Source: CAYVOV01 sp964453525 (GTDB lineage Bacteria > Chloroflexota > Dehalococcoidia > Dehalococcoidales > UBA2162). Taken from it: 53,915 nt of DNA. Under the pieces are notes generated by a model that was not told the origin of the DNA, did not search any database, and saw only the letters and a list, made by a program, of their open reading frames with translations. Of this stretch, positions 8,274-17,548 are shown piece after piece. Location of the stretch: positions 1-53,915 of the forward strand of contig CAYVOV010000025.1 in assembly GCA_964453525.1 (NCBI GenBank), given 5' to 3'. Position 1 is the stretch's first letter; each line of letters opens with the position of its first letter. A program made the translations under genes and the position numbers.

Positions 8274-8897
8274 CTATAGCTTTATCTCAAGCTTCGGGTC
8301 ATGTGTCCTTACAAGTTTATACGCGGCAACAATCAGTTCCTTACCGTAATCACAGTTGACCTTGATTGCCATACTATCACTATCGCCGGTGAAGATAACC
8401 GGATGAATTTTACAGACAACAGGCCTGACCGGATAAATCCGGCATTCATTTTTTTCAACAATGTAAAACGGACAGGGCAGGGGCAGCCACCTTGTAGAAG
8501 CCATCCTGGTCATCTGGAAAGGGTGGGGCACAAATTTTCCCGCTGCTGTCTTTTCTTTCAGGGTTTCATAAGGCACATCAAGGTACCTGGCAATTTCATT
8601 AAGCTCTTCTCTGAATACTTCCACGCCCGGACTTTCCGGGTTCAGCGGATTGGGTATGCAGCATTTACCGCATCTCCTGCATTCGGAATAAGATAGAATC
8701 TCCTGCACCGTGTCAGGAGTGCATGGCAGGGGAACAGTAAGAGATATATCATCATTGCCCAGCGCGATTAAAAGTCTGTCCATATCAGGACCGGTCAGGG
8801 TTAATATATTCCTGTCTTCGAGATGCGATAGTCCGTATTTCTCCAAATCGAGCTTCTCAATTTCCTGCGGTTCGTATATCTTATAATCCATATCCAT
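8274..8897 (-). CDS. YkgJ-type cysteine cluster protein (putative metal-chelating)
   Basis: The 207-residue cytoplasmic protein has the CxCxx(C)-rich pattern of the zinc/iron-chelating family PF03692: CRRCGKCC near residue 75, then LPCPFY...NECRIYPVRPVVCKIHP around 140-170. The eight conserved cysteines could ligate Fe-S or zinc. The biochemical role of the family is not settled. It is transcribed away from the Hcp-like gene's upstream region and follows the caspase-like gene on the same strand after a hairpin. A second in-frame ATG two codons in is an equally good start. Confidence 0.85.
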   Translation of the reverse strand: MDMDYKIYEPQEIEKLDLEKYGLSHLEDRNILTLTGPDMDRLLIALGNDDISLTVPLPCTPDTVQEILSYSECRRCGKCCIPNPLNPESPGVEVFREELNEIARYLDVPYETLKEKTAAGKFVPHPFQMTRMASTRWLPLPCPFYIVEKNECRIYPVRPVVCKIHPVIFTGDSDSMAIKVNCDYGKELIVAAYKLVRTHDPKLEIKL

Positions 8898-8957
8898 ATT
8901 CTAACATTTCTATTAATAATGACATAAGAGTTTTCACCACTACATGGCATAAACAAT

Positions 8958-8994
8958 CGCCCCTGCCTGAATTTTATTCTATCAGGCAGGGGCG
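8958..8994 (-). terminator. Hairpin between the caspase-like and YkgJ genes
   Basis: 13-bp perfect stem (CGCCCCTGCCTGA with TCAGGCAGGGGCG), 11-nt loop, T-rich on the minus-strand side. It would end the caspase-like transcript. Confidence 0.6.
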
Positions 8995-9015
8995 ACAAAT
9001 GTCCTTCTTGGTGTT

Positions 9016-9984
9016 TCATGGAAGTAAATCATCTGGAAATGAGTCACTTATTACGGGGCTCTGGCGTCTGCATCTTTTATTTGCATAGTCAAACGCTTCC
9101 TCGATAACGACATCATCCGGTTCGCCAGGACTCCATCTTTTCGCCAGGACTCCATCATTATCATGGTCATAAGAATCGGCATATCCCTTTGATATTCCCC
9201 GTTCTGCCAGATAATAGGTAAATTGACCGTTCTGCAATGTGACGTATTCATATGAGAGTCCTCTTTCAGAAGCTGCCATGCAAACAACTCTCCCGCTGCC
9301 TTCAAGGTCAGTCATGCCCCCGGACATACAGCTATCGAAAAGAAAAATGACCGGCATGGTTAATCCGCTGAAAGCAGCTTTGAGTTCTCCATCCCAGATA
9401 GGTACAAGCTCAGCTATTCCGTCATGGGCAAGAATAAATTCATCGACTAACTCACTATCACCGTCGAGTGCCACACCATTGCCTCCATGTCCGCTGAATG
9501 AGAACACTACTTCGCCGGCGGATGCCGGTATGGCTTCTATTGCAGTTAAAATATTCGAACGCGTTGCATCGCTGTCAAGTAGCAGCTCCACATTACCCGA
9601 CGGAAATCCGTAAACATTTTCGAGGATATTCTCAACTTCAAGAGCATCGTCATCACAAAAATAAAGGTCGTTGGATACGCCCGGATAATCAGAGATGCCG
9701 ATAACAACGGCATATTTCTCACCTTCTACGGCCGCACCCAGAATACCGGTTGCTGCGCCCCTTGTTCTGCCAGGTATATATCTACCTGGGAGTTCTATCG
9801 GCGATCCCGATTTCTCAGTTACCTTTTTGACTATACGTATGTTTTGCGCGGGGACGGGTTTATCTTTATCCGGTCTGTTTGAATTGCCGGGACTGGCACT
9901 AGCTATCGTCACCGGTAGCAATAACGAAATAGCCAGTATAATTGAAAATACCGTCATTAAAAGTCTCTTTACTTTCTGCACCAT
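9016..9984 (-). CDS. Secreted caspase-like (metacaspase/peptidase C14) protein
   Basis: The 322-residue protein has a Sec signal peptide (cleavage likely near ASASPG, residue 31), a short linker, then a caspase fold from about 88. KYAVVIGISDYPG opens the first strand. The catalytic His is in SFSGHGGNG (His166) and the catalytic Cys in FLFDSCMSGG (Cys219), so the dyad is intact. Near the C-terminus YDHDNDGVL resembles a calcium-binding loop, and type I metacaspases are often calcium dependent. Export suggests a role at or outside the membrane, not in a cytosolic death pathway. ATG 9984 has GGAGGT upstream. Confidence 0.88.
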   Translation of the reverse strand: MVQKVKRLLMTVFSIILAISLLLPVTIASASPGNSNRPDKDKPVPAQNIRIVKKVTEKSGSPIELPGRYIPGRTRGAATGILGAAVEGEKYAVVIGISDYPGVSNDLYFCDDDALEVENILENVYGFPSGNVELLLDSDATRSNILTAIEAIPASAGEVVFSFSGHGGNGVALDGDSELVDEFILAHDGIAELVPIWDGELKAAFSGLTMPVIFLFDSCMSGGMTDLEGSGRVVCMAASERGLSYEYVTLQNGQFTYYLAERGISKGYADSYDHDNDGVLAKRWSPGEPDDVVIEEAFDYANKRCRRQSPVISDSFPDDLLP

Positions 9985-10467
9985 TAATACCTCCTGTAAA
10001 ATATTTCAGGTTAATATTTGCATTAATATATGAAAGCGTCAATAACTCAATGTATCCACCTTATCAGACGAAAGTATCGTCAATTATGTGTCACTATTGA
10101 ACTGATTTCTGGTATAAATGCTGCATCGAATTATATCTCTATCTGATTTAAATAGTATCATACGAAAGTGCCTATTCCAATCTGCCGAGTTACTATTCAC
10201 GTGGGAATTTATAATATGTTAATGTTGATATTAAAATAGACAGGTAGCGCCGGCCAATCCATTCGGGAGAATGAAGAAAGTGAACTACCGAACTCTTTGA
10301 GCAGAGACATCAATGGAGGGCACACAGCAACGTGACACCGCAGGACAAAGCCAGAGGAGTAGCTTTTCCATGTTCGGAATCAGATAGATTCATCAATGGA
10401 TGCGAGCTGCCTTATCTGTTCTATTGAATATAGTATTGTCAATGCCAAAAGGGGGTCCAAACGTATC
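9985..10467. other. Intergenic region between divergent genes
   Basis: The divergent upstream regions of the caspase-like gene (-) and the AlkD-like gene (+). I see no repeat, RNA gene or convincing promoter pair. A ribosome binding site (AAAAGGGGG, 10447-10455) near the right end favours the ATG at 10468. Confidence 0.5.
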
Positions 10468-11124
10468 ATGGTAAGTGATATAGTGTTAAAGTTAGAGAAA
10501 CAACTCACCGAAAACCAGGAATTTCGACACCCCCGTGACCTGCCGCATACCTTTGTAGATGAGGCAATTATGCTTCCAGATAACGAACTGCTCGAACTTG
10601 CCGCCCCGTTGTGTAAGTTAAATGAATTCAGGTACATGTGGGCTGGCTTGACAGTTATCCACCGGCATCCATCCGCTTTCCGTAGAGTGCAATGGCAATT
10701 CCTGAAGCCCATCGGAAACCTGATGGACCACTGGGCAAAGGTTGATATATTCGCTGACCTGGCGGGACCAGCCTGGCAGGCGGGCCAGATTAGTGATGCA
10801 CGGGTGATGAGTTGGACGCGTTCTGATAACCGCTGGTGGCGAAGGGCGGCACTGGTCTGTACGGTATACCTGAACCGTAAGGCAAGGGGAGGAAAAGGAG
10901 ACACACCCCGCACTCTGGCTGTCTGCGAGGTGCTGGCCAGTGATAAGGATGATATGGTGGCTAAAGGTCTGTCCTGGGCTTTAAGAGATCTTATTGCACA
11001 TGATCGCCGGGCTGTAGAGGACTTCCTTATAAAACACGAAAAAGAATTACCCGCCCTGGTTAAGCGTGAGGTGCGTAGTAAGCTGATGACTGGACGTAAA
11101 AATCCGCCCCGGAAACGAGGATAA
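10468..11124 (+). CDS. DNA alkylation repair protein-like, AlkD/HEAT-like fold
   Basis: About 218 residues from the ATG at 10468. All-helical, with the spacing seen in AlkC/AlkD-type glycosylases: a W-x-x-VD segment (HWAKVDIFADLAGPAW), then WTRSDNRWWRRAALV, then KGLSWALRDLIAHDRRAVEDFL and a basic tail. Known members excise positively charged alkylated bases with HEAT-like repeats. The frame stays open upstream to 10396, but the AAAAGGGGG site supports 10468. The DinB-like gene follows 49 bp downstream on the same strand, so both may serve damage or detoxification. Substrate is inferred from the family only. Confidence 0.75.
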   Translation: MVSDIVLKLEKQLTENQEFRHPRDLPHTFVDEAIMLPDNELLELAAPLCKLNEFRYMWAGLTVIHRHPSAFRRVQWQFLKPIGNLMDHWAKVDIFADLAGPAWQAGQISDARVMSWTRSDNRWWRRAALVCTVYLNRKARGGKGDTPRTLAVCEVLASDKDDMVAKGLSWALRDLIAHDRRAVEDFLIKHEKELPALVKREVRSKLMTGRKNPPRKRG

Positions 11125-11173
11125 CCGGCTGCTTAGCCTTTGAATAAACCGGGAATGTAAGAGGAGGGAGGAA

Positions 11174-11662
11174 ATGCACACACTCATAGAGATGTATTAT
11201 CTTACCCGTAAGGAGTTTGAAAGGAACCTCAGGGGGCTGACCGACGAGGACGCCCGCAAGCGTATCGAGCCGATGAACTGCATTAGCTGGATAATTGCCC
11301 ACGTGGCAAATCAGAACCGGGCTTTCTTCGTTGACTGGCCGGCGGGCAGGGAGACTGACCCGCGGTATGCCCCTTATGGGTTCGGGAGTCCGGCTTCACA
11401 GCCGCCTCTAGAGGAAGCGATGAGCCTGTGGCATGACGCCTGCGAAAACGCCGATGCCTGGCTGCAAGCTGCCACCAGCGAGAGCCTTCAAGATAAGGGT
11501 GATCTCACTTTACCGGAAAGAGAGAACTGGGGAACTCTGCTGGTCCGCAATATCTTTCATACCTGGTGCCACCTGGGAGAAATCAGCTCAATCCGGCAGA
11601 TACTTGGCCACAAACCGCCCCAGTTTGTCCATATGTACGATTGGTCTTACAAGGGCACATAG
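11174..11662 (+). CDS. DinB-like four-helix protein
   Basis: A 162-residue protein of the DinB/YfiT superfamily: an N-terminal helix (TLIEMYYLTRKEFERNL), ISWIIAHVANQNRAFF carrying one metal-ligand His, and HTWCHLGEISSIRQIL carrying the others. These histidines usually bind one divalent metal; many members are thiol-dependent S-transferases. Strong ribosome binding site (GAGGAGGGAGG). It follows the AlkD-like gene closely. Confidence 0.82.
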   Translation: MHTLIEMYYLTRKEFERNLRGLTDEDARKRIEPMNCISWIIAHVANQNRAFFVDWPAGRETDPRYAPYGFGSPASQPPLEEAMSLWHDACENADAWLQAATSESLQDKGDLTLPERENWGTLLVRNIFHTWCHLGEISSIRQILGHKPPQFVHMYDWSYKGT

Positions 11663-11775
11663 TACGACCGTGTCAAAGGGAATCAACAGAACTACACTAA
11701 TTTATCTTTTATCAACTAAATTGTGACGGCATTTACCGGGTACAGAAATAGTGTTCAGTCACGTCGCTGAAAACA

Positions 11776-11804
11776 TTGACACTAAGAAGTCCATAATGTA
11801 GAAT
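11776..11804 (+). promoter_or_regulatory. Promoter for the ADH-AOR operon
   Basis: TTGACA (11776-11781), 17 bp, TAGAAT (11799-11804). Predicted leader about 105 nt. Confidence 0.75.
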
Positions 11805-11916
11805 ATGCGTTCAGGATTAAGGCATAATCGCAGATGATATGCATCGCGATTAGCTATTAACCCGTGGTTAACCTCTTGGAGAAGTTTAATCCATGTTCTT
11901 TTGAGGAGGAAGAATT

Positions 11917-13074
11917 ATGCCTTTTAATATCAATCATCTAACGCCAGTTCTGTTTGGCCTGAATATGTCAATGCGGGCCGGTATGAGGTTGAAAGAGTTC
12001 GGCTGCACCAGAGTACTCTTTATCTATGACCAGGGGATAAAAAAAGCCGGAATTCCTGACCGGGTTATCCAGAATGTTGAGGCGCTTGGCATGAAAGTCT
12101 GCGTTTACGAGGGTGTTCAGGCTGACCCGCCCGACTATACGATTGAAGAGGGTGCGGAAATCGGCCGGAAAGAGGAAGTAGACGGGATTGTGGGAATCGG
12201 TGGCGGAAGCACTATGGATACGGCTAAAGGAGTTAATATCCTGATGGGAAATCCCTCGCCCATACATAATTATATGCGCATGGGGCCGCCGATACAGCCG
12301 GGCAAGAAACTCATCCTGATACCCACCACCTCCGGTACCGGCAGCGAAGTAACGACCATGGCAGTAATCACGGATACCACCGACAGCAACAAGAAAAAGG
12401 GTCCTGCCGGGAACAACGTGAGGGCAAGCCTGGCTATAGTCGACCCGATGTTGACCGTAGGAATGCCTCTCGGTGTAACTGCTGATACGGGAATGGATGC
12501 CTTTTCCCACGCCATCGAGGCGGTCACCTCCGGGCAGGCTAATCCGATGTCGGATATACTTGGGCAAAAAGCTATGTCCCTGGTATGTAAGTACCTTCCC
12601 AGGGCAGTAAAGGACGGCTCGGACATCGAAGCCAGAGAGAACATGAGTTTTGCCGCCACGTGCGCTGGTTTCGCCTTCAATGATGCCATAACGCACCTCG
12701 GTCATACCATCGGTCACACTCTCGGCGCGGTACATCATATTCCTCATGGTAACGCTTGCGCGCTTGCCATGCCTGAGATTATAGAATTCATCGCCGAGGC
12801 GACTCCGGACGGGATAAGACGCACCGCGACGGCAATGGGACTTGAGATAGGTGATAGCGTATCCGCCAGAGATGCGGGTAAGATTGTTGCCGATGCCATC
12901 AGAGCCCTTAACGCAGAGATTGGACTGAAAACGCTGAAACAGCACAATGTCGATAAAGAATCGTTAAAAATTGTCGCTAAGAGAGCCGTAACTGAAGGAC
13001 CGGCGATGTTCAGCCCCAGGAAAGTCAACAGCGAAGACTTGCTGGACATACTTGAGAAAGCTTACGCCCGATAG
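11917..13074 (+). CDS. Iron-containing alcohol dehydrogenase
   Basis: A 385-residue group III alcohol dehydrogenase. The nucleotide-binding GIGGGSTMDTAKG is at about 93-105 and PTTSGTGSEVT near 135. The metal ligands lie in ADTGMDAFSHAIEA and in the His-rich run HLGHTIGHTLGAVHHIPHG. It interconverts an alcohol and an aldehyde with NAD(P). An aldehyde:ferredoxin oxidoreductase starts 27 bp downstream, so the pair would link alcohol, aldehyde and carboxylate with NAD(P)H and ferredoxin as carriers. ATG has a GAGGAGG site. Confidence 0.93.
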   Translation: MPFNINHLTPVLFGLNMSMRAGMRLKEFGCTRVLFIYDQGIKKAGIPDRVIQNVEALGMKVCVYEGVQADPPDYTIEEGAEIGRKEEVDGIVGIGGGSTMDTAKGVNILMGNPSPIHNYMRMGPPIQPGKKLILIPTTSGTGSEVTTMAVITDTTDSNKKKGPAGNNVRASLAIVDPMLTVGMPLGVTADTGMDAFSHAIEAVTSGQANPMSDILGQKAMSLVCKYLPRAVKDGSDIEARENMSFAATCAGFAFNDAITHLGHTIGHTLGAVHHIPHGNACALAMPEIIEFIAEATPDGIRRTATAMGLEIGDSVSARDAGKIVADAIRALNAEIGLKTLKQHNVDKESLKIVAKRAVTEGPAMFSPRKVNSEDLLDILEKAYAR

Positions 13075-13101
13075 GTAAACATACTGAACTTGGAGGCAAG
13101 A

Positions 13102-14811
13102 ATGAGTAAAGTAATCAGGGTAAATACGAATACAGGCAGTACTACCACTGAAGAATTAAAGAGAGATTACCGGTATTTCGGTAACCGCGGACTTATTGCC
13201 AAGACGATGAGTGATGAGGTTAACCCCAAATGTGACCCGCTGGGAGCGGAGAACAAGCTGATAATCAGTACCGGAATATTTGCCGGCACGCCGTTAACTA
13301 CGGCGCACCGGATTTCCGTGGGCGGAAAGAGCCCGCTAACCGGAACCATCAAGGAGGCGAACGTGGGCGGTAATGCCGGTTACCTGCTTGCCCAGCACGG
13401 CATCAAGATGATTATTGTCGAAGATTCGCCAGGCAATGATAACCTCAAGCTCCTCGTTATTGACAAATCCGGCAAGGCGGAGCTTGTTCCTGCCGATGGG
13501 TATGCCGGTATGAATAATTATGAACTTGTGGAGAAACTTAAGGGCAAATATGGAGATAAAATCGGCATAATGTCCATCGGCGTTGCCGGTGAGAGAGGTT
13601 ACCGGAACTCTACGGTGCAAATTACCGATGTCTCTACAGGGCATCCGAATCGGTCTGCCGCCAGAGGCGGAATGGGTGCCCTGATGGGTGCCAAGAAGAT
13701 TAAGGCAATAGTTATCGAGGAGCCTGCCACCAGACAGGAATTCAAGTATGTCGATAAAGCCAGGTTCGATGCGGCAAACAAAAGACTTGTCGATAGCATA
13801 ACGGCAGAGACCAATCCTGCCCGCGGATTCACCACCGTTGGAACAATAAATAATGTAGGTATGACTGGAGCGATGGCGTTAATACCGGTTCGTAATTACA
13901 GCGGCGATTTCTTCGTCAACGATAGGTTAAATAAGATAAACGGACCGGCTTTCCTTGAGAAACTTAAGGAACGCGGCGGCAGGAACCAGCTACCATGTCA
14001 GCCTGGCTGCGTTGTCAGATGCGGCAATATCTATAACGATAGTAACGGCGAATACCTCACTGGCGGACTTGAGTATGAGACAGTCGCTATGGTCGGCACA
14101 AACTGTGATATCGACGACATCGATTATATTGCGAAAGTCGACCAGATATGCGATGACATCGGCGTGGATACAATAGAGACTGGCGCTACCCTTGCCGTCT
14201 GCATGGAGGCCGGGAAAATTCCCTGGGGCGATACAAAGGCAGCACTGGCACTTGTGCAGGAAATGGCGGACGGAACGGAATTTGGTAACATACTCGGACA
14301 GGGCACCGAGACCGTCGGCAAGCACCTCGGAGTTAAAAGAATACCTGTGGTGAAAGGCCAGTCTCTTTCCGGGTACGAACCGCGAAATGCCCAGGTTATC
14401 GGGGTCACCTTCTCTACAACTCCGATGGGTGCCGACCATACTGCCGGGGTGGCTATGATGCCGAATTCTGACCAGATGCCCAAGGTCTTCCGGGTCTCGA
14501 TGTCCGGGATGCTGCAGGGCAATATGGCTTTATCCGATAATATGATGTGCATGTTCGCCTTCATGGGTACGATGAGTGACCCCACCATTCTGCCAGACCT
14601 GATGTCCGGGGCATACGGTGGTGAGTGGACCACGGAGGAAATGCAGCAAATCAGCAAAGATACACTTAATTTGGAAAGAGAATTCAACAAAGCCGCCGGA
14701 TTTACTCAGGATGATGACGTTCTGCCTGATTTCTTCTACAATGAGGTGGCCCCATCGACCGGAGCGATTTTCAACCTCACCAATGAGGATTTGTCGGATA
14801 CTTTCAAGTAA
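13102..14811 (+). CDS. aor: Aldehyde:ferredoxin oxidoreductase, tungsten-pterin family
   Basis: 569 residues from the ATG at 13102, which sits correctly behind GGAGG; a TTG at 13090 is in frame but overlaps that site. N-terminal domain: TGIFAGTPLTTAHRISVGGKSPLT and GNAGYLLAQHG. Fe-S cysteines: Cys299, 303 and 307 (PCQPGCVVRCGN), with a fourth in LSDNMMCMFAF. The end EREFNKAAGF..DDVLPDFF matches family members. It should oxidise an aldehyde to a carboxylate with ferredoxin, or run in reverse. The first two cysteines are three residues apart, where I recall two in the P. furiosus enzyme. Confidence 0.92.
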   Translation: MSKVIRVNTNTGSTTTEELKRDYRYFGNRGLIAKTMSDEVNPKCDPLGAENKLIISTGIFAGTPLTTAHRISVGGKSPLTGTIKEANVGGNAGYLLAQHGIKMIIVEDSPGNDNLKLLVIDKSGKAELVPADGYAGMNNYELVEKLKGKYGDKIGIMSIGVAGERGYRNSTVQITDVSTGHPNRSAARGGMGALMGAKKIKAIVIEEPATRQEFKYVDKARFDAANKRLVDSITAETNPARGFTTVGTINNVGMTGAMALIPVRNYSGDFFVNDRLNKINGPAFLEKLKERGGRNQLPCQPGCVVRCGNIYNDSNGEYLTGGLEYETVAMVGTNCDIDDIDYIAKVDQICDDIGVDTIETGATLAVCMEAGKIPWGDTKAALALVQEMADGTEFGNILGQGTETVGKHLGVKRIPVVKGQSLSGYEPRNAQVIGVTFSTTPMGADHTAGVAMMPNSDQMPKVFRVSMSGMLQGNMALSDNMMCMFAFMGTMSDPTILPDLMSGAYGGEWTTEEMQQISKDTLNLEREFNKAAGFTQDDDVLPDFFYNEVAPSTGAIFNLTNEDLSDTFK

Positions 14812-14947
14812 AACCCTAATTGGTGTTTAATGGTAATGGAGCGTGGCTGGCGGCCAGTATGGACGCCCGCCAGTTATAGTCCTGATACTTGTTTCGATTT
14901 TGGGCAGGTTAGTAAGGCACACAGGCGTGGTAATCTCAAATACAACT

Positions 14948-15037
14948 GTCATTGCGAGGAGCGTAGCGACGTGGCAATCTATATAAATATATTAATTGAG
15001 ATTACCACGCCCCGATAATATCGGGGCTCGCAATGAC
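14948..15037. repeat. MITE-like palindromic element, copy 1
   Basis: Outer inverted ends GTCATTGCGAG and CTCGCAATGAC are perfect; inner arms CGTGGCAATCT and AGATTACCACG differ by one base. A small extra hairpin (CCCCGATAATATCGGGG) sits in the right half. Same family as 32595, 40249 and 43395. It lies in the gap 14812-15159, which otherwise holds only the promoter at 15078. Confidence 0.9.
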
Positions 15038-15077
15038 ATCACTAATCTAAACCAAATAGTACCTATCCTGGTAAACA

Positions 15078-15106
15078 TTGACAAATATCCAAATGCAGAT
15101 TACACT
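15078..15106 (+). promoter_or_regulatory. Promoter for the URO-D/corrinoid operon
   Basis: TTGACA (15078-15083), 17 bp, TACACT (15101-15106). Confidence 0.7.
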
Positions 15107-15159
15107 CAAATTCTGTATATGCTTTTCACAGCAGATTAAACAAAAAGGAGAATTGAATA

Positions 15160-16494
15160 ATGTCGACCCGTGTTACAAATGAAAAAGGCTACCGGGAACA
15201 CCTTATGAAGCTGAGGGACGATATCGAGAAGAAAAACGGTAAACCCCTGGAACAACTCTATAAGGAGAAACAAAAAAGGCTCTGGGACGTTATAGAAATG
15301 AAAGAACCGGACCGTGTGCCGGTCATTGTCGGCGGCTCATATTTTGCTGCCAAACACGGCGGGCTGCCTTACTCCGTTGTCTACTATGACGCTTATGCCT
15401 TTAAAGCGGCTTTTACCAGAATGATTGCCGATTACGAACCGGACACCTGGGGCGAGGCAATGACTTCGTCAGGGGCATACCTGGACATGCTGGGGGCAAA
15501 GAACACACTCTGGCCCGGCGGTACACTCCCTGAAGACGTAGCACACCAGGCGGTGGATGACGAATACATGAAAGAAGATGAGTATGACCACTTCCTGGAA
15601 GACATCACTGATTTTATTACCCGCCGCTACCTGCCGCGTGTTTACACCAGCCTGGAACCTCTGTCCAGGCTATCCCCCATCAGTGTAGGTATGGGAGGCC
15701 TGGGTATAGTTGCCCCTATGTTCGGTACGGAGGAATTCCGCAAAGTAGGACAGGTCCTGTCAAAAGCGGGAGAAGAACAGAGAGAATGGATGCAGATAAT
15801 GGCCAGCCTCAGTGAAGACCTGGAATCTATGGGCTTTCCACCGTTCAGCAGGGCAAGAGGTTTTGTAACCGGCGGACCCGCCTTCGATGTGATGTCCAAT
15901 ACTTACCGCGGCTGGAAAGGTATCATCAAAGATATGTATCGGCGCCCCGAAAAACTCATCGCTGCCCTTGAAAAAATTACCGATATGCAAATAGCCAGAG
16001 CGGTGCCGGCTGATACCAGCACCCCGGGTCCGAAACTTGGTGGTGGTGGTGCTATCCACAGAGGCTCGGACCGGTTCCTATCCAAGAAACAGTGGGAAAC
16101 ATTTTACTGGCCCACCTGGAAGAAATCGATGCTAAAAGCCATTGAGCTGGGTTATATTCCCTTCATCTTTGCCGAAGGATTCTGTGAGGAACGTTTCGAG
16201 TACTTCCTCGAATTCCCCGAGAAAAGCCTGGTAATTCGCTTTACTGATACGGATATGTTTAAAGCAAAAGAAGCCCTGGGCGACCACTTCTGCCTGATGG
16301 GCAGCGTACCGCTGACATTAATGCAGATAGCCTCACCTTCGGAAGTGGATGAATACTGCAAAAAACTCATCCAGGTCTGCGGTAAGGGTGGCGGATATAT
16401 AATGAGGACAGATACGGATTACATTCAGGACGCCAAACCAGAGAATATAAGGGCAATGGTAAATGCGGTTGAGAAGTACGGGCGATACAGCTAA
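15160..16494 (+). CDS. Uroporphyrinogen decarboxylase-fold methyltransferase, paralogue 1
   Basis: 444 residues. A charged helical start (to about 45) precedes the URO-D barrel, which opens with EPDRVPVIVGG and ends with CLMGSVPLTLMQIASPSEVDEYCKKLIQVCGKGGGYI and AKPENIRAMV. The same family includes the MtaA/MtbA methyltransferases that move methyl groups to or from a corrinoid protein, and such a protein is encoded 55 bp downstream. That pairing argues against a heme-pathway role. The H-x-C...C zinc ligands of MtaA are not obvious: the equivalent stretch reads IFAEGFCEERFEYF. Methyl donor unknown. RBS AAAAAGGAG. Confidence 0.88.
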   Translation: MSTRVTNEKGYREHLMKLRDDIEKKNGKPLEQLYKEKQKRLWDVIEMKEPDRVPVIVGGSYFAAKHGGLPYSVVYYDAYAFKAAFTRMIADYEPDTWGEAMTSSGAYLDMLGAKNTLWPGGTLPEDVAHQAVDDEYMKEDEYDHFLEDITDFITRRYLPRVYTSLEPLSRLSPISVGMGGLGIVAPMFGTEEFRKVGQVLSKAGEEQREWMQIMASLSEDLESMGFPPFSRARGFVTGGPAFDVMSNTYRGWKGIIKDMYRRPEKLIAALEKITDMQIARAVPADTSTPGPKLGGGGAIHRGSDRFLSKKQWETFYWPTWKKSMLKAIELGYIPFIFAEGFCEERFEYFLEFPEKSLVIRFTDTDMFKAKEALGDHFCLMGSVPLTLMQIASPSEVDEYCKKLIQVCGKGGGYIMRTDTDYIQDAKPENIRAMVNAVEKYGRYS

Positions 16495-16549
16495 AAAGGC
16501 GGTTATCCGGACATACGATATACTAAACATTACATAAAAGGAGAATAAG

Positions 16550-17188
16550 ATGAGTGAAGACCTGGTGAAGGCCATTTCTGAGATAAATGAAGACGAGGCA
16601 GAGAGTCTGGGCAGGGCAGCAATTGATAAAGGAGAAGACCCGCTCAATATCCTGAAAGACTGCCAGGATGCGATGAACATCGTCGGCGAGCGGTACGAAA
16701 AAGGCGAGTATTTTCTCCCGGAGTTGGTCATGTCCGGAGAGATACTCCAGACGATTTCCAATATTATCAAGCCGAAAATGCAGTCGGCTGCGGAGGGTGA
16801 TGCCGGGCGGAAGGGCAGGATAGTACTCGGTACGGTCCGCGGCGATATCCATGATATTGGCAAAGATATAGTAGGGTTCATGCTGGATGTCAACGGTTTC
16901 GAGGTACACGACCTTGGAGTGGATGTCCCCGAAGCAAAGTTCGTTGAAGCGGTTAAAGAGGTGAAACCACAGGTAGTGGCTTTGAGCGGCTTCCTGACGA
17001 TGGCTTATGATGCAATGAAATCGACTGTGGAGGCGCTGAAGAAAGCCGGGCTGAGAGATGAAGTGAAGATAATGATTGGCGGCGGGCAGATGACCGAAAG
17101 GGTGAAGGAGTATGTCGCCGCCGATGCCTTCGGCATGGACGCTGTGGCGGCCGTAAGGCTGGCAAAGCAATGGATACCGTATGAATAG
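16550..17188 (+). CDS. Corrinoid (B12)-binding methyl carrier protein, MtaC/MttC-like
   Basis: 212 residues. The helical cap domain covers about 1-85 and the B12-binding Rossmann domain 88-212. The cobalt-ligand motif D-x-H-x-x-G is seen as DIHDIG (99-104, His101), followed by VVALSGFLTMAYDAM and IGGGQMTERV. In methylotrophic systems this protein takes a methyl group from a substrate-specific methyltransferase and passes it on. Only the URO-D-type partner (15160) is nearby; no substrate-specific MtaB/MttB homologue and no reductive activator is in the window. Strong RBS (AAAAGGAGAATAAG). Confidence 0.93.
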   Translation: MSEDLVKAISEINEDEAESLGRAAIDKGEDPLNILKDCQDAMNIVGERYEKGEYFLPELVMSGEILQTISNIIKPKMQSAAEGDAGRKGRIVLGTVRGDIHDIGKDIVGFMLDVNGFEVHDLGVDVPEAKFVEAVKEVKPQVVALSGFLTMAYDAMKSTVEALKKAGLRDEVKIMIGGGQMTERVKEYVAADAFGMDAVAAVRLAKQWIPYE

Positions 17189-17332
17189 ATATATGGCACG
17201 TGATATCCTGATAGTGCCCATGGGCAGTAGTAATTGGCGAGTTGTGGTTCAGCGCAGACTTACTTCGCTTAATAATGGACACAGGAGCCACGATATTAAA
17301 CAGATGAAAGCACCTGAATAATGTGTCAACAA

Positions 17333-17548
17333 TTAGACCGAAAAATTAGCACACCACTTTTTTGATTTTATCAATACCCAAATCAAGCCGGCAAAGATTA
17401 TGAAAGACATCATAAATTCTATTAGTGCTATAATTTTATCAGGCTCGTATATGTAATTGCCGAGAAACATAATGGCGAACTGAGCCATCATGGCTATAGC
17501 TAACCAGATGCCGAGTATAAGGCTAAAGTATATTGCTCGTATATTCAT
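17333..17548 (-). CDS. Small two-helix membrane protein, unknown function
   Basis: 71 residues with two hydrophobic segments (IYFSLILGIWLAIAMMAQFAI and FMMSFIIFAGLIWVLI) around a short charged loop (YEPDK) and a basic C-terminal end. No family recognised; ribosome binding site is weak. Composition is convincingly membrane-protein-like, but the gene stands alone. Confidence 0.5.
   Translation of the reverse strand: MNIRAIYFSLILGIWLAIAMMAQFAIMFLGNYIYEPDKIIALIEFMMSFIIFAGLIWVLIKSKKWCANFSV

Noticed and set aside
14830..15018. 62-codon frame
   Set aside because: It runs through the MITE-like element, which explains its CHCEERSDVA translation, typical of such repeats read as protein.
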